NCBI GenBank assembly: GCA_036374795.1
Contig: DASUTC010000284.1
Coordinates: 1-38,469 of the forward strand
Direction: 5' to 3'
Origin: Herpetosiphonaceae bacterium
GTDB lineage: Bacteria; Chloroflexota; Chloroflexia; Chloroflexales; Kallotenuaceae
DNA: 38,469 nt
The position numbers and the translations under genes are program-made. Numbering within the stretch: the stretch's first letter is position 1; every line of letters begins with the position of its first letter. The notes beneath the pieces are model-generated. The model ran no database searches and was not told the DNA's origin. It was given only the letters and a program-made list of their open reading frames with translations. Of this stretch, positions 1-8,131 are shown one piece after another.

Positions 1-407
1 GCCTGAAGGTCGCGCAGGCGCTTTCGCTCTTCCAGGAGCGCCTTGAGCGCCGGAACCTGCGCGACCAAGTTGGCGGGCTGGAAGTCGGCCATCTGAGTAA
101 AGCGCAGCGATACCGCCATCCGCTCGCTCTCGGTATTGGGCAGCACCTCCTCGACCACCAGGCCATCCAGCGTCGGCCCGATCGCCCGCAAGATCTGGTT
201 AAAATTGTCGCGGTCAATCTCAACGAATTTTCGGTCTTTCAGCGGCTGGAGATTCTCGGTCGATCCCGACAGATCGGCGAGGATGCCCAGCACAAAGGGC
301 AGCTCCACTTTCTCCATCGCATTGCCGATCTCAACGTCATAGGTAATTTGGACTCGTGGCGGTCGGACCCGATCGAGGACATGTTGGGTACTTTCGATGA
401 CCGGCAT
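1..407 (-). CDS. tssB: Type VI secretion sheath small subunit TssB (VipA/ImpB), 3' end cut by window
   Basis: Translation of the minus strand from the ATG at 407 gives a TssB/VipA-type protein. It starts MPVIESTQHVLDRVRPPRVQ, followed by an ITYDVEIG segment, a PFVLGILADLSG segment and a KFVEIDRDNF segment, all typical of the family. TssB pairs with TssC to form the contractile sheath that fires the Hcp/VgrG tube. The frame is still open at base 1, so about 135 residues are present and the C-terminus is missing. The ATG lies 1 nt after the tssA stop and its ribosome site (AAGGAG) sits inside the last tssA codons, so the two genes are translationally coupled. A TssC gene would be expected next, outside the window. 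Family identity is clear. Whether the machine is a true T6SS or a related injection system cannot be decided from two genes. Confidence 0.9.
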   Translation of the reverse strand, partial: MPVIESTQHVLDRVRPPRVQITYDVEIGNAMEKVELPFVLGILADLSGSTENLQPLKDRKFVEIDRDNFNQILRAIGPTLDGLVVEEVLPNTESERMAVSLRFTQMADFQPANLVAQVPALKALLEERKRLRDLQ

Positions 408-408
408 C

Positions 409-1578
409 TTAGGCGTCTCCTTGTTTCATGCCAAGCAAGCTATAAATCGAGGCAAGGTCGCTGCGATCCCTGACCAGCTCCAGCAGCAGCTCCTCCAGAG
501 ACATGCTGCCCCAGGTCACGGCTCGGCGAATCAGATAGGGCGTCGGGCTATGCGGCTCGATGGTGATGAGGTAGTCGGCGATCATGGCTAGAAGCTGGTA
601 GGCCTCCGTGCGGCTCTGGATCGGAACGTCGCCGGTAAGGTAGGCACCTCCTCCCTGGGCTGCCCCAGGCTGCGCAGCAGGCGGCGCGTCGCTCCGCCTG
701 GACCGATTGCTGGTGAGCAACTGCCGGATGTTGACGAGCATGCCCTTCTGCTGGGCTTTGTCCGGCTCGGCTGCGAAGATCGCAGAGCCGCCGTTGCGCT
801 CCGCGAGCGCGCCGGTCAGCAGTTGCCGGATGTTGACCAGCACGCTTTTGAACTGCGTGAGACTGGGGCTTTGCTCGGCGCACTTGATGCGCAGCACGGT
901 TTCAAGATCGTCGAGGGCATCCAGGGCACCGTTGACCTGCTCCAGCAGGCCCACACACAGCGCGGTAGAGGAGAGCTCCAGGCTCTCGCGAAACCGGGCT
1001 TTGGTCACGTGCTGCTCAGCCTCGGCCACGCGCAGCAGCGCGGGGTGTTTCTTGGCCTGCTGCTCAAGGTGCAGCGCCTGCTCCCAATCGAGCCAGGTGC
1101 ACGCGGGCGCGGCGCTCGTTTCCGGCTGGGTGATCGGGATCTGCTTCAGCTTGAGAAACAGCCGCTCGTTGATCCACACGATCGGCGCTGTACGCCCATC
1201 AAGCGTGCTCCCGCTCAGCTCCGGATAGAGCGTCGGCCAGAAATGCTCGCACAGGTTGGCGATCACGATCAGGCCATCGCGCACGCCCGCCATGCCGTAG
1301 AGGTGCAGCCAGGCTTCCAGCAGCCAGGCCGCGATCTGTAGATCCTTGGTGCGGGTGGTCAGGGCATCGATACACAGCGCGCTGACCGCGTACCAATCCG
1401 CCCGCTTCAGCTCCCGCTCCCAGACGCCCTGGGCCAGGCTGGGATCGTCCTCGCGCCGCGCCTCCTTGATCCGGTCATAGAGGTCGTCGTAGCGCAGCGA
1501 ATCGCCTGCCGGACGCTCCGGCGCGATCGGCAAGAGCAGCGTTTCAATCTCCAGGGGCCAGGTGTCGATCTCGTGCAT
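409..1578 (-). CDS. tssA: Type VI secretion baseplate/cap protein TssA (ImpA family)
   Basis: The product is 389 residues. Its N-terminal ImpA_N domain (about residues 5-130) carries the typical GDSLRYDDLYDRIKEARRE segment and the EAWLHLYGMAGVRDGL and FWPTLYPE motifs. The C-terminal part has EAYQLLAMIADYLITIEPHS followed by PYLIRRAVTWG, as in short TssA proteins. TssA organises baseplate assembly and caps sheath growth in the cytoplasm. The start at 1578 has AAGGAA 8 nt upstream; the longer open frame to 1734 lacks a better site. A 34-codon internal duplication repeats LVNIRQLLT (DNA near 722-742 and 823-843), lengthening the middle linker. The gene is coupled to tssB downstream. Confidence 0.88.
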   Translation of the reverse strand: MHEIDTWPLEIETLLLPIAPERPAGDSLRYDDLYDRIKEARREDDPSLAQGVWERELKRADWYAVSALCIDALTTRTKDLQIAAWLLEAWLHLYGMAGVRDGLIVIANLCEHFWPTLYPELSGSTLDGRTAPIVWINERLFLKLKQIPITQPETSAAPACTWLDWEQALHLEQQAKKHPALLRVAEAEQHVTKARFRESLELSSTALCVGLLEQVNGALDALDDLETVLRIKCAEQSPSLTQFKSVLVNIRQLLTGALAERNGGSAIFAAEPDKAQQKGMLVNIRQLLTSNRSRRSDAPPAAQPGAAQGGGAYLTGDVPIQSRTEAYQLLAMIADYLITIEPHSPTPYLIRRAVTWGSMSLEELLLELVRDRSDLASIYSLLGMKQGDA

Positions 1579-1633
1579 CGTGGATTCCTTGATGAAGGGC
1601 GCGGCGTTCCTCACACAGCGGCGCGGTCGAGCG

Positions 1634-1912
1634 CTATGAGCCGGCCTCGGACTGATCGATCTGGTCATCGAGAAACGCATACAGCGCTTCGCGGCTGGCA
1701 AAGTAATGAGTCGCGTCCTGGCGCGGATCGACAACCGCCGCGCGCCAGGGCATTGTCGCGCTGGTGCGCCAGAAGCGAATCAGATACGCCTGGTAATTGC
1801 CTTCCCGCCGCCCGCTCGGACGGGGCCGCGCGCCAGGCTGATGCTCATCGCCGCGCCTTAAGATCCGCCACCGACCGGGTATCGCCAGCCGGATTCGTTC
1901 GAGGACGCCCAT
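1634..1912 (-). CDS. Small hypothetical protein, Trp-rich
   Basis: This encodes 92 residues. The start at 1912 is supported by a strong GGAGGAG ribosome site 6-7 nt upstream. The N-terminus is basic (LERIRLAIPGRWRILRR). The C-terminal half, YLIRFWRTSATMPWRAAVVD followed by a TGE/ATHYFAS-type segment and ALYAFLDDQ, matches a pattern I associate with short uncharacterised proteins common in Chloroflexota; that link is from memory, not a search. It lies 55 bp upstream of tssA on the same strand and is probably in the same transcript. Function is unknown. Confidence 0.65.
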   Translation of the reverse strand: MGVLERIRLAIPGRWRILRRGDEHQPGARPRPSGRREGNYQAYLIRFWRTSATMPWRAAVVDPRQDATHYFASREALYAFLDDQIDQSEAGS

Positions 1913-2105
1913 ACGCTCTCCTCCTTCGCTCACCATACGCTGGCCTCATCTTCAAAGCAGGTCTTCGACGAATGTCGTGGGACGGGGAAGTGCCGATCGT
2001 AGGAGCGCTGACCCACCGTTGCTACCGACGCTTACATCGCATGGACTCGAACGCTGACAACCGATTGATGCAGGTGCTGCCGGAACGCTGCCAGGAGAAC
2101 GCCTG

Positions 2106-2888
2106 TTATTGCAGGTTCGCCAATGGCTGCCAGTTTTGAGCGTTACTTCGGTAATCCTCGTTTGTGAAATTGTCGTGATTCTGCATCACTTCAATCACAT
2201 TCGCCGGTACGATTCGTTCGGTCATCACGGCTCGATAATCGGAGTCGTCATCGACAAGACCCGGCAGATTATCTTTATGCACCCGGAGCACAACAATCTG
2301 GTTACTGTCCAGATGTTTTTTGTAGTCGTTATAGCCATCAACAGCACAGCCTGGCCTCAAAAAATACACATGACTGGCTGTAATCATTTCTTCGATATTA
2401 TTCCTGTACGTAACGTATTGCACGGCGAGACGAGCCAGGAAATGGTTCTTGTCACGCACCAGCAGATCATTCACCAGCTCGTCAACTAATACATCTTTCT
2501 TAAGTTTGTTGAACGTAGGTCTGTCAAACTGTCCCAGGTTCGGCAGCAATCGCTTGTATTGATTTAAGTACTGCGCTTCTAATTGATCCACCCTTGGCAC
2601 ATCGTCCTCATTGCTTCCTCGCAGAACAAGCGTAAAGGGAACATAGACGCCTCGTGTTCGCCTGAGAGTTCCCTCCGAGCAACCACGGGCCATCAGATCG
2701 ATCAGATAGCCCTTGAGCTTTTGCTGGTACTCCGATGCTTCCTTCTTTTTGCGATTTTGGACGAACGCTCCGAAGGGATGCGGCACTGCCCGGCCAATGC
2801 GGTGAACAGCCGACGTCATGCCGCCCTGTTTGATGATCAAGGCAACCTGCTTGCGCGTAAGGTGATAAAACCAGTCGGCGTCCTTCAT
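2106..2888 (-). CDS. Hypothetical protein, possible ADP-ribosyltransferase-like effector
   Basis: This encodes 260 residues, with a start at 2888 (MKDADW) preceded by GGAG about 10 nt upstream. I do not recognise a named family. The N-terminus, WFYHLTRKQVALIIKQGGM, resembles the H-containing first strand and helix of ART/PARP-fold proteins (YHxTxxxxxxxIxxxG). Near the C-terminus there is HVYFLRPGC, then IVVLRVHKDNL and a TERIVPANVIEVM segment, an arrangement seen in toxins of that fold. The middle is charged and helical. The coding DNA is clearly richer in A/T than its neighbours, which suggests acquisition. It lies directly upstream of the tss genes on the same strand, so a secreted effector role is plausible but inferred. 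Confidence 0.6.
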   Translation of the reverse strand: MKDADWFYHLTRKQVALIIKQGGMTSAVHRIGRAVPHPFGAFVQNRKKKEASEYQQKLKGYLIDLMARGCSEGTLRRTRGVYVPFTLVLRGSNEDDVPRVDQLEAQYLNQYKRLLPNLGQFDRPTFNKLKKDVLVDELVNDLLVRDKNHFLARLAVQYVTYRNNIEEMITASHVYFLRPGCAVDGYNDYKKHLDSNQIVVLRVHKDNLPGLVDDDSDYRAVMTERIVPANVIEVMQNHDNFTNEDYRSNAQNWQPLANLQ

Positions 2889-3030
2889 AGCTGTCGCTCC
2901 AGTGTGAGATGAGATTCGGCTCGGTTGTGTGCGTAGCTGGCTGTGCAGAAGCAGGACGGAGTCGCCCGAAGGATGGTGGTGCGCCACGATCTACGCGAGT
3001 CGTTGGGATACCGGGTAGGATACCGGCTGT

Positions 3031-3086
3031 GCGCTTACACAACGTTGACATCGGCGCTTACACAACGTTGACATCGACGCTTACAC
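3031..3086. repeat. 23-bp tandem direct repeat, 2.4 copies
   Basis: Two exact back-to-back 23-bp units (3031-3053 and 3054-3076) begin GCGCTTACACAACGTTGACA. A third partial unit with one change runs to 3086. The reverse complement begins TGTAAGCG, which recalls the multiple short repeats near the ends of some insertion sequences. No transposase is nearby. Each unit also contains TTGACA, but no matching -10 is spaced regularly after it. Confidence 0.85.
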
Positions 3087-3267
3087 CGGATCGGCGACGT
3101 TCCCGCCTGGACAAGTACGCGCCTGCATAGTAGAATAGAGCATCACCATCCAATCTTTTGTCCGTATCAGTCATCGAAGCAGCCAGCCAACGTGCGTACC
3201 GCCTGTGGCACGCGCCAGAAGCCCCAAACACCGCTTTTGCTGTTCGCTCGTCGTGTGTGTTCATCTC
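3058..3267 (-). CDS. Possible small hypothetical protein ending in the tandem repeat
   Basis: An open frame of roughly 70 codons on the minus strand (MEMNTHDERTAKAVFG, then ARWLAASMTDTDKRL and DALFYYAGAYLSRRERR) looks protein-like. Its last residues and stop (GVSVDVNVV) come from the 23-bp repeat, so the reading frame may be truncated there. There is only a weak purine-rich site before the ATG and I recognise no family. It could equally be a chance frame. Confidence 0.25.
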   Translation of the reverse strand, partial: EMNTHDERTAKAVFGASGACHRRYARWLAASMTDTDKRLDGDALFYYAGAYLSRRERRRSGVSVDVNVV

Positions 3268-3498
3268 CATGATTCTGGTGTCCGCGCTTGGTGAATGCCC
3301 TGCCGTCCTACCGTGCAGCCGTGGAAACACGCCCCTGGGGATCGTCTGCCGCGCATCCGCGATCGTCTGAGCCGGTGAGGCACGTCCTTGATGCGACATG
3401 CCGTATAGCTGGCCGCACCTAGGCCATGCGTCACATCAACATGCGGAGTGGGCCATGCTACAAAGAGAGCACCGCATCAACACCATGGGAACTCAGCT

Positions 3499-5403
3499 AT
3501 GAACGACATCCTTCAGATGAGCTTGCTCGGTCCTGTCGTCATCAGCAAGGCGCAGCAGGAGATCACCGGCTTTCGGAGTCGGAAAGCGCTCGCCTTACTG
3601 ATCTATCTGGCGTGTACCGAGCAATCGCAGGGACGCGAGGCGCTTGCCGATCTGCTCTGGGGAGATTGTCGGCAGCAGCAGGCGCTCTCGAACTTACGCA
3701 CGACGCTGGTGCATCTGCGCGATCGGGTGGGCGATTGCCTCCACAGCACGCCGGGTCATCTGGCGCTCAATCCTCGGTTCCCATGCTGGGTCGATGCCGT
3801 CGACGTGCAGCGGCAGTTGACAGCGCTGCTCCCCGATCGATCCGCGCTGCTGACGCAGCCGACCGCGCGGCAGCTTGAAAAGGCGCTCCAGCTGTACCGG
3901 GGCGATTTCCTGGCGGGCTTCCATGTGCAGCACGCGCCCTATTTCGAGGAGTGGGTGCTCATCGAGGGCGAGCGGCTGCGGCGGATGGTGATCGAAGGCT
4001 ACCAGCGGCTGGTAGCCTTTTATGTAGCGCAGGGCGATCATAAAGCCGGGCTGCGGGGTGTTGACCGCTGGCTGGCCCTGGATCGTCTTGACGAAGAAGG
4101 ACATACCCAGCGGATCCATCTGCTGGCTGCCGACGGCCAGCGAGCAGCCGCGCTGGCGCAGTACGAGACGTGCCGCCGCGTGCTCAAGGAGGAGCTCGGC
4201 GTGGAGCCTGCCGAGCAGACGACACGCTTGCAGGAGCGCATTCGTGCCGGCCAGTGGGCGCATCACGGCGCGAGCGCTGTTCGGCTCACCGCCGCTCCTC
4301 AGACGGAACCACCTGCGGCTCCGGCCAGGCGCTTCGACAACCTGCCGACAGCGCTGACGCTCTTCGTCGGTCGCAACGCGGAGATGGCCCATATCGCTGA
4401 TTGCTTGGCCGACCCAGGCTGCCGCCTGCTGACGATCACCGGGCTGCGCGGCATGGGCAAAACTGCCCTGGCGCTTCAGGCCGCCGCGAGCGCGGCGCAC
4501 TTTGCCGACGGCGTGTGCTATCTCCCGATCGTCGACGCGCTGGAGCCGGGCGATCTTGCGCGCCTCATCGCCGACACGCTCAAGCTGCCGATCTCCAGCA
4601 GCGATCACCTTCAGGAGGAGGTATGCGCGCATCTCCGGCAGAAACACCTGTTACTGCTTCTGGATAACCTGGAGCATCTGGGAGCGGATGCCGGTTTCGT
4701 AACGACCGTCCTGCAACAGACGCGCGCATTAAAAGTGCTCGGCACGTCGCTCGAGCCGCTGAAGCAGCGTGCTGAATGGCTCGTGCCGCTCCACGGATTG
4801 TCACGGGCCGATAGCGCACCAGCTTCCCAGCTCGATCTGACAGGGCTGGATGATCTGCTCGGCTGCGATCACCGCTCCCCCGACTCGCCGCCTGAGCCGC
4901 TCGACACCGCCGCTGATGCCCTCCGCCTCTTCGTGATCCGCGCCCGTCAGGCGCAACCGCGCTTTCGCCCAGCCGTGACGGATCTTCCGGCGATCATGCA
5001 GATCTGCCGCCTGGTCGATGGCATGCCACTGGCGATCGAGATGGCGGCGGAGCTGATTGGCAGCCTCTCATGCAGCGAGATTGCCGAGGAGCTTGAGCAC
5101 AACCCGCTGATCCTGGCGTCATCCCGGCATGACGTTCCCGTGCGGCAACAGAGTCTCGAACACATCTTCGCTCAAACGTGGCGACACCTCTCGCCCGGCG
5201 AAATCCAGGTCTTACAAAATGTTGAGAGCGTTGGCAACCGAATCTCCCGCGAGGTCTTGCAGCAGATTACCGGCGCGACTCTGCCGATTGTGGCAGCGCT
5301 GGTCCAAAAATCGTTCCTGTGGCGCACCTCCTCAGGATCGTATCAGATGTCTGAGCTGCTGCGCCGATATGTGTCTCGCGGCGTGACCGAGCTGTGTGTC
5401 TGA
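3499..5403 (+). CDS. SARP-type transcriptional regulator with BTAD and NB-ARC ATPase domains
   Basis: This encodes 634 residues. Residues 1-95 form an OmpR/PhoB-like winged helix (SLLGPVVI, FRSRKALALLIYLA, REALADLLWGD, ALSNLRTTLVHLR). Residues 96-250 are a bacterial transcriptional activation domain with the YRGDFLAGFHV and EGHTQRIHLLAADGQRAAAL motifs. An NB-ARC/STAND ATPase follows, with Walker A GLRGMGKTAL near 315-325 and Walker B LLLLDNLEHLG near 385. After it comes a short winged-helix segment ending RRYVSRGV. The C-terminal TPR region normal for AfsR-like regulators is missing, so the protein stops just after the switch domain. The start at 3499 was chosen because the frame upstream has no homology and GGGA lies 8-11 nt before this ATG. 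It probably activates a neighbouring or distant operon; the target is unknown. Confidence 0.85.
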   Translation: MNDILQMSLLGPVVISKAQQEITGFRSRKALALLIYLACTEQSQGREALADLLWGDCRQQQALSNLRTTLVHLRDRVGDCLHSTPGHLALNPRFPCWVDAVDVQRQLTALLPDRSALLTQPTARQLEKALQLYRGDFLAGFHVQHAPYFEEWVLIEGERLRRMVIEGYQRLVAFYVAQGDHKAGLRGVDRWLALDRLDEEGHTQRIHLLAADGQRAAALAQYETCRRVLKEELGVEPAEQTTRLQERIRAGQWAHHGASAVRLTAAPQTEPPAAPARRFDNLPTALTLFVGRNAEMAHIADCLADPGCRLLTITGLRGMGKTALALQAAASAAHFADGVCYLPIVDALEPGDLARLIADTLKLPISSSDHLQEEVCAHLRQKHLLLLLDNLEHLGADAGFVTTVLQQTRALKVLGTSLEPLKQRAEWLVPLHGLSRADSAPASQLDLTGLDDLLGCDHRSPDSPPEPLDTAADALRLFVIRARQAQPRFRPAVTDLPAIMQICRLVDGMPLAIEMAAELIGSLSCSEIAEELEHNPLILASSRHDVPVRQQSLEHIFAQTWRHLSPGEIQVLQNVESVGNRISREVLQQITGATLPIVAALVQKSFLWRTSSGSYQMSELLRRYVSRGVTELCV

Positions 5404-5602
5404 GCGCTTCGAGGTCGTCCTCCTCACGTCCCGATGTGGATCGTTGTGGTCTGCGCCACCGATCGATGGAACAACCCGCTGTGTGCTGTGGATGCATACA
5501 CGTTTCAGCGTCTGTTTCATGCCGTCCTAAACGCCGAAGCCGACGTGATGCGCAGCCGCGAGCGATGGGCATGAGGAACACACGCTTCCAGCGTACGGCG
5601 AG

Positions 5603-5608
5603 TATAAT
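5603..5608 (+). promoter_or_regulatory. Perfect -10 box upstream of the exonuclease gene
   Basis: TATAAT at 5603-5608 lies 37 bp before the exonuclease ATG. No good -35 hexamer is found 16-18 bp upstream, so the start would depend on the -10 alone or on an activator. Confidence 0.45.
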
Positions 5609-5645
5609 GCTCTCTGGGAATCGCCCTTCCATCCGGAGACGAACG

Positions 5646-6527
5646 ATGTACCGCCTATTGCTTGACACGTCGAGCCTGATGTATCGCGCCTTCTTCGCCC
5701 TTCCGACGACGATCGTCGATGGGGAGGGGGACCCGGTTAACGCAGTGCATGGCTACCTCGACATGACCGCGCGTTTGCAGACCCGGTACCACCCCGACCA
5801 GATCGTCCACGTCTTTGACCACGATTGGCGGCCCGCGCCTCGGGTCGCCGTGTATCCCGGCTACAAAGCTGCTCGTCCGGACGACCCGCCCGCGCTTCCG
5901 CCGCAGTTCACGCTGCTGCGTGACGTGCTGCAGGCGTTCGGCGCGGCGCAGGCGGAAGCGCCCGGCTGGGAGGCGGATGATGCCATTGGCGCGCTGTGTC
6001 TGGAGGCGGGAGCTAATGACCGCGTCGACATTGTGACGGGCGACCGCGACCTGCTCCAGCTCGTGCGCGACGACGAGCGGGCCGCGGCGATCCGCGTGCT
6101 GATGCCGATTCGCGGCGTTGGTGAGCTAGTAGCCTTCGACCCAGCCGCGGTTCAGGAGAAATATGGCGTGCCGCCGGAGCGCTATGTCGATTTTGCGACC
6201 CTCCGTGGCGATCCATCCGATGGCCTCCCCGGTGTCAAGGGTATTGGCGAGAAAACGGCCCGCACGCTCGTCGAACAGTATCCTGACCTGGATGCCCTGC
6301 TCGCGAATGTCGTCCGGTTGGCCCCACGGATTGGAGCGAGTCTGCGCGATGCGGCGGACTACCTGGCAGCGATGCGGCAGGTCGTGCCGATCCGCACGGA
6401 TGTGGCGGTCCACCTCACGGGCGGTGAACGAGACGACGCGCGGATCGAGGAGCTTGGAACCCGCTTCCGACTGGCAGGTCCGATCGGGCGTCTTCGCGCT
6501 GCAATGCAGGCGACCCATGACCTATGA
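5646..6527 (+). CDS. 5'-3' exonuclease / flap endonuclease (PolA N-domain-like)
   Basis: This encodes 293 residues, about the length of stand-alone 5'-3' exonucleases related to the N-terminal nuclease of DNA polymerase I. Metal-binding acidic motifs are visible in order: LLLDTSSLMYRAFFA near residue 5, VFDHDWRPAPR near 58, WEADDAIGALC near 108, and VTGDRDLLQL near 130. The helix-hairpin-helix segment LRGDPSDGLPGVKGIGEKTA near 190 binds DNA. It should remove RNA primers or flaps in replication and repair. The start at 5646 has GGAGAC upstream. No polymerase gene is adjacent. Confidence 0.9.
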   Translation: MYRLLLDTSSLMYRAFFALPTTIVDGEGDPVNAVHGYLDMTARLQTRYHPDQIVHVFDHDWRPAPRVAVYPGYKAARPDDPPALPPQFTLLRDVLQAFGAAQAEAPGWEADDAIGALCLEAGANDRVDIVTGDRDLLQLVRDDERAAAIRVLMPIRGVGELVAFDPAAVQEKYGVPPERYVDFATLRGDPSDGLPGVKGIGEKTARTLVEQYPDLDALLANVVRLAPRIGASLRDAADYLAAMRQVVPIRTDVAVHLTGGERDDARIEELGTRFRLAGPIGRLRAAMQATHDL

Positions 6528-6984
6528 GGCTCACTGCCGCGCGATGTCGTCGGCACAGCCATCTCCACGATCATGGTGCTGACCGATCGGCAGCGCCGTC
6601 CTGGATCCACCCATTCAGCCTGGAAGGTCATGGCGCTATGTCAATCCCGCTCCCGTGGCACACACACGGTGCCCGGAGGTCGGTGTTCCGCCGGGTCGAT
6701 GATTCTGTGACGGTTGCGCCCGATCGCCGCTGGAAATCCACGACCCACGCCGACGCACGGTGCGCGAGCGTCACCGACGTTATCCGGAGCCCACGGCCAG
6801 TATCATTGATCGCCAGACCGGGAAGGCTACGGAGGCGGGCGGCGCGGCGTTGCTGGTGGTACACAGGTGCGTGGGCGCAAACGCCACCTCCCAGTGACAC
6901 CGAAGACAACCTTCTTTTCGTGAGGAAGATTGCTTCCGGTGGTAAGCGCGTGCGCGTCGTAGCAGAGGCACGCGCGGTTGTGCC
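6528..6984. other. Gene-free stretch between convergent genes
   Basis: About 460 bp between the exonuclease and the kinase, which converge here. Frames on both strands are short and show no family resemblance. I see no clear terminator with a U-tract and no repeat. Confidence 0.5.
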
Positions 6985-7833
6985 TCACCACCGCTGAAGG
7001 TGCGGCTCGATGATCAGCGCGACCTTGAGCGACCACTGGACGATATCGTCCGCGCCGCCGCACAGCCACCAGCTCGCGTTGAGACAGGCGTACACGTAGG
7101 TGAACGCCAGCACGCGCGACAGGTCGAGGGCGAGCGTGTCCGCCAGGATCGCGGCGTTGGTCAGCAGGCGGGTTTCGTTGTGGACGAGATCGGGCATCAC
7201 GGGGTTGCAGAGCGTGTTGGCGCACTCGTAGGTGCGCTCGCCAACCACGCCTTTTGGGTCGAAGGCGAGCCAGCCGCGCGCTGATTGCCGGATGTTGCGG
7301 TGATGGATGTCCCCGTGCAGCACGCGCACCTCACGCTGATCAGCAAGCAATCGCTCCGTGAGCGCGGCGCTCCGCACATAGATCGACGCGATGCCCGCCT
7401 GCCGGTCTGCCGCCGCTTTGGTGAACAACGCCCCAAACCAGCGATCAAGCGGCACCAAGCCGTCGCGCGGCGCATCCTGCGGGACGCTGTGCAACTGCTG
7501 GATCACCTGCGCGATGATGGACGTAGCGGTTTCGTCCTCACCACGCTCGACCACGGTGACGAGTTCGGCACCGGCGGCGTATTCCAGCAGATGCGCGCCT
7601 TCGTCGTACCGCAGGATACGCACCGCGCCACAGCCATCAAAATACCGCAACGCCGCCGCGCCACGCTGCTCCGTAGTCTCTCCGGGGGCCAGCAGTTTGA
7701 GGATGACCGTCTCGGTGCCGTGTGTCACGGTGTAGATGTGACTGGTCGCAGTGTGCGTGAGCAATACCGGGTTCGACAGATTCCACGCGGCCAGGTAGGA
7801 GCTTAGCTTGTTGTGATCGCTCATGGTTGCCAT
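6985..7833 (-). CDS. APH(6)/Hur-type aminoglycoside or hydroxyurea phosphotransferase-like kinase
   Basis: This encodes 282 residues of the streptomycin 6-kinase / hydroxyurea phosphotransferase family. The nucleotide-binding strands contain TVILKLLAPGE near residue 40 and a LLEYAAG segment. The catalytic loop is VLHGDIHHRNI near 200, with the Asp that activates the substrate hydroxyl. It is followed by WLAFDPKGVVGER, the metal-binding and family-specific motif, and by NPVMPD. It would phosphorylate an aminoglycoside or similar hydroxylated small molecule in the cytoplasm. The ribosome site is weak; the ATG at 7824 is an equally possible start. An environmental homologue need not confer resistance, so substrate is unassigned. 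Confidence 0.82.
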   Translation of the reverse strand: MATMSDHNKLSSYLAAWNLSNPVLLTHTATSHIYTVTHGTETVILKLLAPGETTEQRGAAALRYFDGCGAVRILRYDEGAHLLEYAAGAELVTVVERGEDETATSIIAQVIQQLHSVPQDAPRDGLVPLDRWFGALFTKAAADRQAGIASIYVRSAALTERLLADQREVRVLHGDIHHRNIRQSARGWLAFDPKGVVGERTYECANTLCNPVMPDLVHNETRLLTNAAILADTLALDLSRVLAFTYVYACLNASWWLCGGADDIVQWSLKVALIIEPHLQRW

Positions 7834-7935
7834 GATACCAGCGACAGGCAAAAATGACGGAGCCAGGTTCATGACCGCATGATTGCGTGCGGCGCATGGG
7901 GTGCGCGATTGGATGATGAGCACGCCAATCATACG

Positions 7936-7967
7936 CAGCCCAGGTGTTCTTTGCTACTCCTGGGCTG
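7936..7967. terminator. Hairpin between DAHP synthase and kinase genes
   Basis: A perfect 9-bp inverted repeat, CAGCCCAGG (7936-7944) and CCTGGGCTG (7959-7967), encloses a 14-nt loop. It lies about 165 bp after the DAHP synthase stop and 103 bp before the kinase start, both on the minus strand. There is no U-tract, so it may act as a weak terminator or a leader structure. Confidence 0.4.
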
Positions 7968-8131
7968 GTAGATACCCTGTGTCGGCAGCTCACGGTCTGG
8001 AGCAACGCACGGCGGCAGCTCACAGCCAGCGCCACTGGTCCATCCGTCTCTGGTTCGAGCTGTCTTCATGGCCGCACATAGGCGTGTCGGCCATCGTGCT
8101 CCTGAGCCGCTCAGCCTGTGCGCATACTGCC

